In this document: piece by piece, positions 1-4,321 of the stretch
Layout of the letters: each line of letters begins with the position of its first letter
Position numbering within the stretch: the stretch's first letter is position 1
Assembly: GCA_015494735.1 (NCBI GenBank)
Contig: WGAQ01000055.1
Coordinates: 1-5,298, forward strand
From: Caldifarciminota bacterium
Lineage (GTDB): Bacteria > Hydrothermota > Hydrothermia > LBFQ01 > DSFT01
Length of the DNA stretch: 5,298 nt
Reading direction: 5' to 3'
The notes under the pieces: generated by a model
Databases searched by the model: none
Told to the model about the DNA's origin: nothing
Seen by the model: the letters and a program-made list of their open reading frames with translations, nothing else
Made by a program: the position numbers and the translations under genes

Positions 1-78
1 ATTCTCGCCTGCATGACCATGCACATACTGAACGACGCCTATGCATTCCTGCTTCTCCCGTACATCATGGGACTGTGA
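1..78 (+). CDS. 3' end of an unidentified hydrophobic protein (partial)
   Basis: Reading from base 1, the frame stays open for 25 codons and ends in two consecutive TGA codons (76-78 and 79-81). The encoded tail is hydrophobic and includes the stretch HILNDAYAFLLLPYIMGL, which looks like a membrane helix. The HxLND...LLPYI pattern recalls the first transmembrane helix of some major facilitator transporters. If that resemblance is real, the gene would be broken, because a complete transporter would continue for hundreds of residues; it could equally be the true C-terminus of another membrane protein. The stop is 26 bases upstream of the tRNA promoter motif. No other frame in 1-120 gives a convincing protein. 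Only 25 residues are visible, so both coding status and identity are uncertain. Confidence 0.4.
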   Translation: MLACMTMHILNDAYAFLLLPYIMGL

Positions 79-103
79 TGAGAATGCATCGCGTGGTTAT
101 GTA

Positions 104-112
104 TTAAAATTT
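104..112 (+). promoter_or_regulatory. -10 promoter box of tRNA-Ser (TTAAAATTT)
   Basis: TAAAAT at 105-110 differs from the consensus TATAAT at one position. It ends 11 bases before the mature tRNA 5' end at 122, which puts a start site near 117 and leaves a leader of about 5 bases. The same 9-mer lies in front of three protein genes in this window. No TTGACA-like -35 is evident 16-18 bases upstream. Confidence 0.6.
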
Positions 113-121
113 CCACATATC

Positions 122-210
122 GGAGGGGTGGCCGAGCGGACGAAGGCGGGTGATTCGAAATCACCTAGGGGTTTCAACGCCCCTCGCGGGTTCAAATCCC
201 GCCCCCTCCG
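122..210 (+). tRNA. tRNA-Ser (anticodon CGA)
   Basis: A full class II cloverleaf of 89 bases can be drawn. The acceptor stem GGAGGGG (122-128) pairs with CCCCTCC (203-209), followed by discriminator G210. The D arm begins at 131. The anticodon stem GGTGA/TCACC (149-153, 161-165) encloses loop TTCGAAA with anticodon CGA at 156-158, which reads serine codon UCG. A long variable arm with its own AGGGG/CCCCT stem (about 166-185) is the class II hallmark of tRNA-Ser. The T arm is GCGGG/CCCGC (186-190, 198-202) with loop TTCAAAT. No 3' CCA is encoded (CTT follows), so CCA must be added by nucleotidyltransferase. The gene converges on the merR-like gene with a 2-base gap. Confidence 0.97.
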
Positions 211-212
211 CT

Positions 213-506
213 TCAATCCTTCAGGACTTTCCTTATCTCCTCCAGAAGAGTATCCAGCTCCCTGAGCACCTCCCGCACTATGGTCCTCTGGAAGTTTCCG
301 TTGCGCTTCCCTTCCAGTCTGTACTTCAGTTCGTGAATCTCCTTTATGTGCTCTTTCGTGTAATACCTCCTATTCCCCATCCTGCGGGGAGGCGAAATGA
401 GCCCCTTCGATTCATAGTATCTAATTCTATGGGGCGGAACTTTAGTAATTTCAGCCACTTCCCCGATTGTATAGAGAACCTTAGAAACCGCCCTCCTTTT
501 ACCCAC
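213..506 (-). CDS. MerR-family transcriptional regulator (small, 97 aa)
   Basis: The protein carries one N-terminal MerR-type DNA-binding domain. The helix-turn-helix begins YTIGEVAEITKVPPHRIRYY (residues 12-31), followed by ESKGLISPP, and the wing RRMGNRRYYT lies at 41-50. A second helical pair (about 51-70) and a short C-terminal helix (74-95) complete it. This C-terminal helix may form the dimerisation coiled coil. There is no effector domain and no cysteine in the protein, so metal or redox sensing of the classic MerR kind is unlikely. The chosen start is GTG at 504-506. No Shine-Dalgarno precedes it, and the nearest AGGAGG is inside codons 4-5 with no usable start after it. A TAAACT box 6 bases upstream suggests a leaderless mRNA. 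The gene lies 17 bases downstream of the epimerase on the same strand and could also be read through from it. Family assignment is firm; the target is unknown. Confidence 0.88.
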   Translation of the reverse strand: MGKRRAVSKVLYTIGEVAEITKVPPHRIRYYESKGLISPPRRMGNRRYYTKEHIKEIHELKYRLEGKRNGNFQRTIVREVLRELDTLLEEIRKVLKD

Positions 507-512
507 TTCGAA

Positions 513-518
513 AGTTTA
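513..518 (-). promoter_or_regulatory. probable -10 box of the merR-like gene (TAAACT)
   Basis: On the minus strand the sequence reads TTTAAACT, then TTCGAA, then GTG. TAAACT ends 6 bases before the start codon, so transcription would begin at or next to the GTG. The box lies in the 17-base gap after the epimerase stop codon. A TTAAAA hexamer (536-541) lies 17 bases further upstream, but it is not a canonical -35. Confidence 0.4.
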
Positions 519-523
519 AAGTC

Positions 524-1501
524 TCAATCGGGCAGTTTTAAATCCTTAATCCAGAACCAGTTATCTTTGAACCACTCCACCGTCCTTCCTATCCCCTCCC
601 GAAGGCCCACTTCCGGCTCCCATCCCAGAAGACTCCTGGCCTTCGATATGTCTGCGTGAGTCTCGTACACGTCCGCCCTGTGGAATTCCCTGAACTGGAA
701 ACGGGCCCTCTTCCCGGTGAACTCCTCTATGTAGGATATCATCTCCATGAGGGAATTATTCCGGTCGTTCCCGATGTTTATCACCTCGTATCCGGACACC
801 ATCGAATACGCCCTCAACGTTCCTTCTGCCACATCGTCCACGTAGGAGAAACTCCTCCTCTGACTCCCATCCCCGTAAATAACCAGGGGTTCCCCCTTCA
901 TAATCCAGTATATGAAGCGGAAGACGCTCATGTCGGGTCTTCCAGATGGTCCATAAACGGTAAAGTACCTGAGAACGAAGACATCCATTCCATACAGGTG
1001 ATGATATACGTGGAGTAGATTTTCCGCCGCCTTCTTGCTGGCTGCGTACGGGGAAATCATGCTGTCCGTCTTCATGTCCTCTCGAAAAGGAGGTTTATGT
1101 CCGGCATATATCGAGGAGGTGGATGCAAGAATGATTTTCTTAACACCCTTATCCAGCATGGCTTCCAGCAGGTTGAGGGTTCCATAAAGATTGACATCGA
1201 AGTAGTCCCTCGGATAGAGTATGCTGTATCTCACTCCGGCTTTGGCGGCCAGATTGAGGACCCCATCGAATTGATAACGGGAGAAGATGTCCCTGATGAA
1301 ATCCCTGTCCGTTATGCTCCCCTCGTGGAATGCGAAGTTTTCGAAACTCTTCAAATACTCGATTCTCCTTCTCTTGAGTTCAACGGGATACATGGGGTCG
1401 AAGTTGTCCACCCCCACCACTCGAAATCCTTCCCTGAGGAACCTTTCGGCCACTTTATGACCGATGAAACCGGCCGAGCCCGTAATGAGTACCCTCTTCA
1501 T
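524..1501 (-). CDS. NAD-dependent epimerase/dehydratase, UDP-glucuronate 4-epimerase-like
   Basis: This 325-residue protein is an extended short-chain dehydrogenase. The N-terminal Rossmann motif GSAGFIG has glycines at 8, 11 and 14, and D32 follows beta-2 as the NAD ribose-binding acidic residue. The LNLAAKAGVR stretch (82-91), the ASTSS catalytic serine region (126-130) and the YAASK motif with Y152 and K156 form the expected active site. Substrate-domain signatures include YFTVYGPSGRPDMSVF (179-194) and IYGDGSQRRSFSYVDDVA (208-225), both typical of the GAE/CapI branch that interconverts UDP-glucuronate and UDP-galacturonate, with ADISKA and LGWEP near the C-terminus. The likely role is supplying sugar nucleotides for cell-surface polysaccharide. 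Other hexose 4-epimerases of the same superfamily remain possible. Start is ATG 1499-1501 with GGAGGT 9 bases upstream. The merR-like gene follows on the same strand. Confidence 0.93.
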   Translation of the reverse strand: MKRVLITGSAGFIGHKVAERFLREGFRVVGVDNFDPMYPVELKRRRIEYLKSFENFAFHEGSITDRDFIRDIFSRYQFDGVLNLAAKAGVRYSILYPRDYFDVNLYGTLNLLEAMLDKGVKKIILASTSSIYAGHKPPFREDMKTDSMISPYAASKKAAENLLHVYHHLYGMDVFVLRYFTVYGPSGRPDMSVFRFIYWIMKGEPLVIYGDGSQRRSFSYVDDVAEGTLRAYSMVSGYEVINIGNDRNNSLMEMISYIEEFTGKRARFQFREFHRADVYETHADISKARSLLGWEPEVGLREGIGRTVEWFKDNWFWIKDLKLPD

Positions 1502-1510
1502 CTATTACGC

Positions 1511-1516
1511 ACCTCC
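1511..1516 (-). promoter_or_regulatory. Shine-Dalgarno of the epimerase gene (GGAGGT)
   Basis: GGAGGT on the minus strand ends 9 bases before ATG 1501 and fixes that start. It contrasts with the divergent neighbour at 1567, which has no Shine-Dalgarno. Confidence 0.8.
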
Positions 1517-1528
1517 AGATGGTGTGAA

Positions 1529-1534
1529 ATTATA
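1529..1534 (-). promoter_or_regulatory. -10 box of the epimerase gene (TATAAT)
   Basis: A perfect TATAAT on the minus strand lies 27 bases before ATG 1501. It predicts a leader of about 20 bases that contains the GGAGGT. The -35 position, 17 bases upstream, falls on TTAAAA (1552-1557), which overlaps the -10 box of the divergent membrane-protein gene. Confidence 0.65.
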
Positions 1535-1553
1535 GACGGGGAGTGCATCCCTT

Positions 1554-1562
1554 TTAAAATTT
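1554..1562 (+). promoter_or_regulatory. -10 box (TTAAAATTT) of the DUF4405-like gene
   Basis: TAAAAT at 1555-1560 ends 6 bases before ATG 1567. With the usual 6-8 base discriminator, transcription would begin at the ATG itself, giving a leaderless mRNA. The intervening TTTCCCG holds no Shine-Dalgarno. Confidence 0.55.
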
Positions 1563-1566
1563 CCCG

Positions 1567-2181
1567 ATGAATTTTAGCATCCGGAAAATCTTCCTTCTTC
1601 TCGTCGGGATGAGCGGAATCCTGATGATGCTTTCCGGTCTGATACTCCTCCTGTCTCCGCCGGAAGATGTCATACTATGGAAGGGATGGCGGTCTATGGG
1701 AATGGGATACAATGCATGGCTCAATGTATTTCTCATCTCTTCCTTCCTCTTCTTCCTATCAGCATTTACAGCCCTGATTCTGCATGCGAACAGGGTCATC
1801 GATTTCATCAAAAGCCTGAGCCCCATGGAACTGGCGGCAGGGATAAGCATTCCTGCCCTGATTCTTGCAGGAACCTATGCAAATATCTCCTCCATAACCT
1901 ATCCCGTCAGAACACTGAACCGGTGGAAGAGCAGTCAATCTGCGGCTATTCCCGTTAAAGGCCTTCAGTCCATGAGCGTTGAGGAACTATGCTCCATGGG
2001 AGGTATAAATGCTGCGTGCTGCCTGTCCCTTCTGACCGAGAAGGGTTTCAAGATAAAGGAACTGGACATGAGCCTCAGGAGTCTGGTAAAGGGCAGTGGA
2101 AAGAGCATAGAGGAAGTGGTCGAAATCCTGAAGCCCCATATGGAAGACAGGTTCAGAGAAAGATTCGGTGGTACGAAATGA
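1567..2181 (+). CDS. DUF4405-like integral membrane protein with C-terminal helical repeat domain
   Basis: The 204-residue protein has three predicted membrane helices, at about 7-30, 51-73 and 91-110. The layout LSGLILLLSPPEDV...W...MG...AW....FLISSFLFFLSAFTALILHANRV resembles the DUF4405 family of small membrane proteins, whose usual pattern is SGlilyl.PPG, GLs...W..iH and later HL.lNW. H73 matches the second histidine, but the first histidine (after the AW of residues 50-51) is replaced, so haem binding is doubtful. The soluble tail (133-190) holds two helix-turn-helix-like units: MSVEELCSMGGINAACCLSLL, then SLRSLVKGSGKSIEEVVEIL. From memory, such tails follow DUF4405 domains in several anaerobes. 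C142, C151 and C152 lie there. Start is ATG 1567, which has no Shine-Dalgarno. Coding status is solid on length and hydrophobic pattern; the family link is by eye and the function is unknown. Confidence 0.8.
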   Translation: MNFSIRKIFLLLVGMSGILMMLSGLILLLSPPEDVILWKGWRSMGMGYNAWLNVFLISSFLFFLSAFTALILHANRVIDFIKSLSPMELAAGISIPALILAGTYANISSITYPVRTLNRWKSSQSAAIPVKGLQSMSVEELCSMGGINAACCLSLLTEKGFKIKELDMSLRSLVKGSGKSIEEVVEILKPHMEDRFRERFGGTK

Positions 2182-2345
2182 GGTATCTCCATATCCGCTT
2201 CCCGACGAAAATCCGGACAGGGCCCGTGGATGCAGATATCTCAAAAGCAGGGCCGTTTCCCATCCCTACAGCCAGGCCCACGAGTTTATTTTCCCACCTC
2301 GGGGTATCGCTTCACCCTTACCCATTTAAAATTTGCACCGGATGA
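2178..2345 (+). other. doubtful 55-codon ORF filling the spacer between the DUF4405-like gene and pcm
   Basis: The 160-base spacer at 2182-2341 contains no recognised RNA gene or clear terminator. One frame runs right through it: ATG at 2178-2180 overlaps the upstream stop (ATGA 2178-2181), and its TGA at 2343-2345 overlaps the pcm start (ATGA 2342-2345). The 55-residue product begins MRYLHIRFPTK and is rich in Pro and His, with no recognisable domain. No Shine-Dalgarno precedes the ATG. Codon choice (CGG, TCA, TCG, ACG) is unlike the neighbours' AGG/ATA-rich style, and the pcm promoter motif lies inside its end. The double ATGA argues for a gene and the composition argues against. I lean towards chance. 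Confidence 0.18.
2326..2334 (+). promoter_or_regulatory. -10 box (TTAAAATTT) of pcm
   Basis: TAAAAT at 2327-2332 ends 9 bases before ATG 2342. There is no Shine-Dalgarno in between (TTGCACCGG), so a leaderless or near-leaderless mRNA is predicted. Confidence 0.55.
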
Positions 2346-2983
2346 ACAGGGAGGAACTGGAGCACATCCTGAGGGAATGGGAGGAGAATAAACACCTTCT
2401 TCTCTCCTCCGTATTCACCTCCTCCCCCACCACTCCAGCCATAAGGAGGGCAATGGAAAAAGTGCCCAGAAATCTCTTCGTTCCCTCTCCCTACGCATTC
2501 ATAGACAGGGCCATTCCCATCGAGAGCGGGCAGACCACCTCCCAGCCCGGGGTAATAGCCCGGATGCTGTACCTGCTGGAAATCGAGCCCCATCACAGGG
2601 TTCTGGAAGTAGGCACGGGGAGCGGATACCAGACTGCCCTGCTGTGCGAACTGGCACGGGAGGTATATTCCATCGATATACACGAGAATCTCGTGAGGGA
2701 GGCGGCAAGGAGACTTCGCATTCTGGGATACGACAACTGCCACCTGAAGGTGGGAAACGGCTGCTATGGATGGGAAGAGTATGCCCCGTATGACAGAATC
2801 ATTGTCTCCGCACGGGCCGAAGAGGTGCCTCCCGCCCTGCTGGAACAACTGGCGGATGGTGGTATCATGGTAATTCCCCTCGGAGGGCCGGAACTCCAGT
2901 TCCTGACGAAGATCAGAAAGGTGGGAAACGAAATAGAGAAGGAGGTGGATATTCCGGTCCTGTTCGTCCCTTTAATCTGCTGA
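2342..2983 (+). CDS. pcm: protein-L-isoaspartate O-methyltransferase
   Basis: The enzyme transfers a methyl group from S-adenosylmethionine to isoaspartyl residues in aged proteins, starting their repair in the cytoplasm. The 213-residue product has the family order: AMEKVPRNLFVP (38-48), PIESGQTTSQPGVIARM (59-75, the substrate-side GQT.SQP signature), motif I VLEVGTGSGYQTALL (87-101), acidic D112 after beta-2 for the SAM ribose, the APYDRIIV strand (148-155), EVPPALLEQL (161-170), GGIMVIPLGG, and the ending LFVPLIC. One oddity is VGNGCYGW (137-144), where the usual GDG has Asn at 139. ATG 2342 was chosen because an upstream in-frame TTG at 2333 lies inside the promoter motif and adds only three residues; neither start has a Shine-Dalgarno. 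The gene converges on xer with a 2-base gap. Confidence 0.95.
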   Translation: MNREELEHILREWEENKHLLLSSVFTSSPTTPAIRRAMEKVPRNLFVPSPYAFIDRAIPIESGQTTSQPGVIARMLYLLEIEPHHRVLEVGTGSGYQTALLCELAREVYSIDIHENLVREAARRLRILGYDNCHLKVGNGCYGWEEYAPYDRIIVSARAEEVPPALLEQLADGGIMVIPLGGPELQFLTKIRKVGNEIEKEVDIPVLFVPLIC

Positions 2984-2985
2984 TA

Positions 2986-3864
2986 TCACCGGGAATCGCC
3001 CTCACCACCCCTGTTTCGGGGATGGAATCGATTGTAGGCCTCCTTCATCTTCCTGAGGCTCACGTGGGTGTAAATCTGGGTGGTCTTCAGGGTCTTATGC
3101 CGGAGGAGGGCCTGAACAGTGCGTATATCGGCTCCCCTGTTGAGCATGTGGGTGGCAAAAGAGTGCCTGAGGAGATGGGGGTGGACAGAGGATAGGGCCG
3201 CTATCTTCTCGAAACTCCTCCTCACTATATACCAGACCACAGTGCGGGATATGGGCTCCCCCCGCCGGTTGGTGAAGAGATAATCGTCTCCAGAGAGCCC
3301 CGCCTTTTCTATGTATTCTCTGAGAATCTCTATGGCTCTCCGCCCGACGGGAACGATGGCCTCCCTTCCCCCCTTTCCGAAGACCCTCACCTCCATTCTA
3401 TCCATGTCTATATCGCTGACGCGGAGCCTTCCTATCTCGGAGGCCCTCAAACCGGAGGAGTAAAGGAGTTCCACTATGGCCTTATCCCGGAGCTCCCGCA
3501 AGCTGGAGGGGACCCATTTGTCCAGAATCTCGTTCAAATCCCTCTCCGGAATCACCTTCGGGAGGGTGCGGGGAAGTTTGGGGGCAGGGATGACCGTTAT
3601 CGGATTTTCCTTCATGATGCCCATCCTCATCAGGTATTTGAAGAAGGAACTTATGGCAGACCTCTTCCGTCTGATGGTCCTCTCGGAGTAGCCCTTTTCG
3701 AACAGATACCTGAAGAATGCCCTCACGTTGGAAACTGTGGGGGGCTTATCCTCCAGAAACGAAAGGAATTCCTTAAGATCCATTTCGTATGCCTCTATGG
3801 TCCTTTCGGATCTTCCCATCGTGGCGAGGTATTTCAGGAAATCGTCAAAGTATTCCTGAAGCAT
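2986..3864 (-). CDS. xer: Xer-type tyrosine recombinase (XerC/XerD family)
   Basis: The 292-residue protein has the standard Xer layout and length: an N-terminal SAM-like core-binding domain (about 1-85) and a C-terminal catalytic domain (about 105-285). All catalytic residues are visible: R140 in SSGLRASEI, K164 in GKGGRE, H230 and R233 in HPHLLRHSFATHM, H256 in LLRHKTLKTTQ, and nucleophile Y265 in IYTHV. Most Xer proteins have LLGH before the last histidine; here Arg replaces Gly at 255. The C-terminus ends with HPRN and a short charged tail. In known systems Xer resolves chromosome dimers at dif sites during segregation, and the lack of an arm-binding domain argues against a phage or island integrase. 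XerC and XerD cannot be told apart here. Start is ATG 3862-3864 with no Shine-Dalgarno and a TATAAT box 10 bases upstream. The gene is divergent from HU. Confidence 0.96.
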   Translation of the reverse strand: MLQEYFDDFLKYLATMGRSERTIEAYEMDLKEFLSFLEDKPPTVSNVRAFFRYLFEKGYSERTIRRKRSAISSFFKYLMRMGIMKENPITVIPAPKLPRTLPKVIPERDLNEILDKWVPSSLRELRDKAIVELLYSSGLRASEIGRLRVSDIDMDRMEVRVFGKGGREAIVPVGRRAIEILREYIEKAGLSGDDYLFTNRRGEPISRTVVWYIVRRSFEKIAALSSVHPHLLRHSFATHMLNRGADIRTVQALLRHKTLKTTQIYTHVSLRKMKEAYNRFHPRNRGGEGDSR

Positions 3865-3874
3865 ACGGGTTGAA

Positions 3875-3880
3875 ATTATA
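3875..3880 (-). promoter_or_regulatory. -10 box of xer (TATAAT)
   Basis: A perfect TATAAT on the minus strand ends 10 bases before the xer ATG (TTCAACCCGT between). Transcription would start about 3 bases before the ATG. No Shine-Dalgarno is present. It lies within the 53-base divergent region shared with the HU promoter. Confidence 0.6.
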
Positions 3881-3895
3881 CAGTTTTTAACGCTT

Positions 3896-3914
3896 ATTAT
3901 CCTTTAAGATTATC
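3896..3914 (+). repeat. direct repeat ATTATC x2 in the xer-HU divergent region
   Basis: ATTATC occurs at 3896-3901 and 3909-3914, 13 bases apart, so the copies would lie on roughly the same-to-adjacent face of the helix. They flank the start of the HU -10 box. The pair could be an operator or just AT-rich promoter sequence; a hexamer pair is weak evidence. Confidence 0.25.
3905..3910 (+). promoter_or_regulatory. -10 box of the HU operon (TAAGAT)
   Basis: TAAGAT, within TTTAAGATT, ends 7 bases before ATG 3918 (TATCAAC between), again predicting a leaderless transcript. An alternative TATTAT at 3895-3900, with TTGAAA at 3870-3875 as -35, would leave a leader of about 10 bases but has a 19-base spacer. 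Confidence 0.45.
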
Positions 3915-3917
3915 AAC

Positions 3918-4196
3918 ATGACGAAGGCCGATTTGGTGAGCAGGGTATTTCACAAGACCGGGTTCCCCAAAAAGGACTTAGCGATAATAATAGACGCGGT
4001 GTTCGAAACGATGAGGGAGGCGCTGGAGAACGAAGAGCGCATAGAAATAAGGGGGTTCGGCGTCTTCTCCATAAAAGTAAGAAAACCCAAGGTGGGGAGG
4101 AACCCGAAGACCGGAGAAGAGGTGCTGATTCCTGAAAGAAAGGTGGTACACTTCAAACCATCCAAACTGCTGAAGAAGGCTCTGGAAGAGAAGTAA
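3918..4196 (+). CDS. HU/IHF-family DNA-binding protein
   Basis: The 92-residue protein matches the length and whole fold of the HU family: two N-terminal helices (TKADLVSRVFHKTGFPKKDLAIIIDAVFETMREAL, residues 2-36), the beta strands with the core signature RIEIRGFGVFSIKVR (41-55), the DNA-contacting arm KPKVGRNPKTGEEVLIPER (56-74) with the intercalating proline at 63, and the C-terminal helix VHFKPSKLLKKALEE. It acts as a dimer that bends and compacts DNA. HU homodimer, HU subunit and IHF subunit cannot be separated from sequence alone. ATG 3918 has no Shine-Dalgarno and a -10 box 7 bases upstream. It is first in a likely operon with the COX24-like gene 29 bases downstream. It diverges from xer, whose reaction often needs DNA bending by such proteins in other systems; a functional link here is inference. 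Confidence 0.96.
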   Translation: MTKADLVSRVFHKTGFPKKDLAIIIDAVFETMREALENEERIEIRGFGVFSIKVRKPKVGRNPKTGEEVLIPERKVVHFKPSKLLKKALEEK

Positions 4197-4212
4197 AGAA
4201 AGAAACAAAAGG

Positions 4213-4220
4213 AAGGAGGA
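4213..4220 (+). promoter_or_regulatory. Shine-Dalgarno AAGGAGGA of the COX24-like gene
   Basis: AAGGAGGA ends 5 bases before ATG 4226. It is a near-perfect match to the anti-Shine-Dalgarno and decides the start of the 31-codon gene, supporting it as a real gene despite its size. Confidence 0.85.
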
Positions 4221-4225
4221 AGTAA

Positions 4226-4321
4226 ATGCCGTGCGGCAGGAAGAGGAAGCTGAAGAAGATAAAGAAGCACAAACTGAAGAAGAGACGTAAGAAGATGCGC
4301 CACAAGAAGAAGAAGAGATGA
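4226..4321 (+). CDS. AURKAIP1/COX24-domain (mS38-like) small basic ribosomal-type protein, 31 aa
   Basis: The 31-residue product starts MPCGRKRK and continues with KKHKLKKRRKKMRHKKKKR. About two thirds of its residues are Lys or Arg. The MP[CS]GxKRK...HKxKKR...RHKKK pattern matches short bacterial proteins annotated as AURKAIP1/COX24 domain, related to mitochondrial mS38 and to mycobacterial bS22, which sit in the small ribosomal subunit near the decoding centre. The likely role is therefore an rRNA-binding small-subunit protein. Evidence for expression is a strong AAGGAGGA, its place 29 bases after HU, and an ATGA overlap with the next gene that implies translational coupling. It is short enough to be missed by usual length cut-offs. 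Family assignment is from memory of the motif; a generic nucleic-acid-binding peptide is the alternative. Confidence 0.83.
   Translation: MPCGRKRKLKKIKKHKLKKRRKKMRHKKKKR

Noticed and set aside
76..81. Tandem TGA read as sense codons (recoded UGA)
   Set aside because: TGA is the natural stop of most genes here, including pcm, the phosphoesterase and the COX24-like gene, and the sequence after 78 does not continue a membrane protein.
2333..2341. TTG at 2333 as the pcm start
   Set aside because: It sits inside the TTAAAATTT promoter motif and adds only three residues; ATG 2342 fits the leaderless spacing seen elsewhere.
2318..2848. Long minus-strand open frame opposite pcm
   Set aside because: It is a shadow of pcm, which has unmistakable family motifs; the antisense protein has no domain and no ribosome site.
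3008..3021. CCCC-TGTTTC-GGGG hairpin as a pcm terminator
   Set aside because: Only four firm pairs and no following T tract; it lies inside the xer coding sequence.
122..3864. tRNA-Ser plus tyrosine recombinase as the ends of an integrated island
   Set aside because: The recombinase has Xer length and lacks an arm-binding domain, the genes between are housekeeping-like, and I see no repeat of the tRNA 3' end elsewhere in the window.
3885..3915. Possible dif-like site next to xer
   Set aside because: AT-rich sequence with TTATTAT and TTTAAGAT loosely recalls dif, but there is no clear pair of 11-base inverted arms around a 6-base centre, and the promoter explanation is sufficient.
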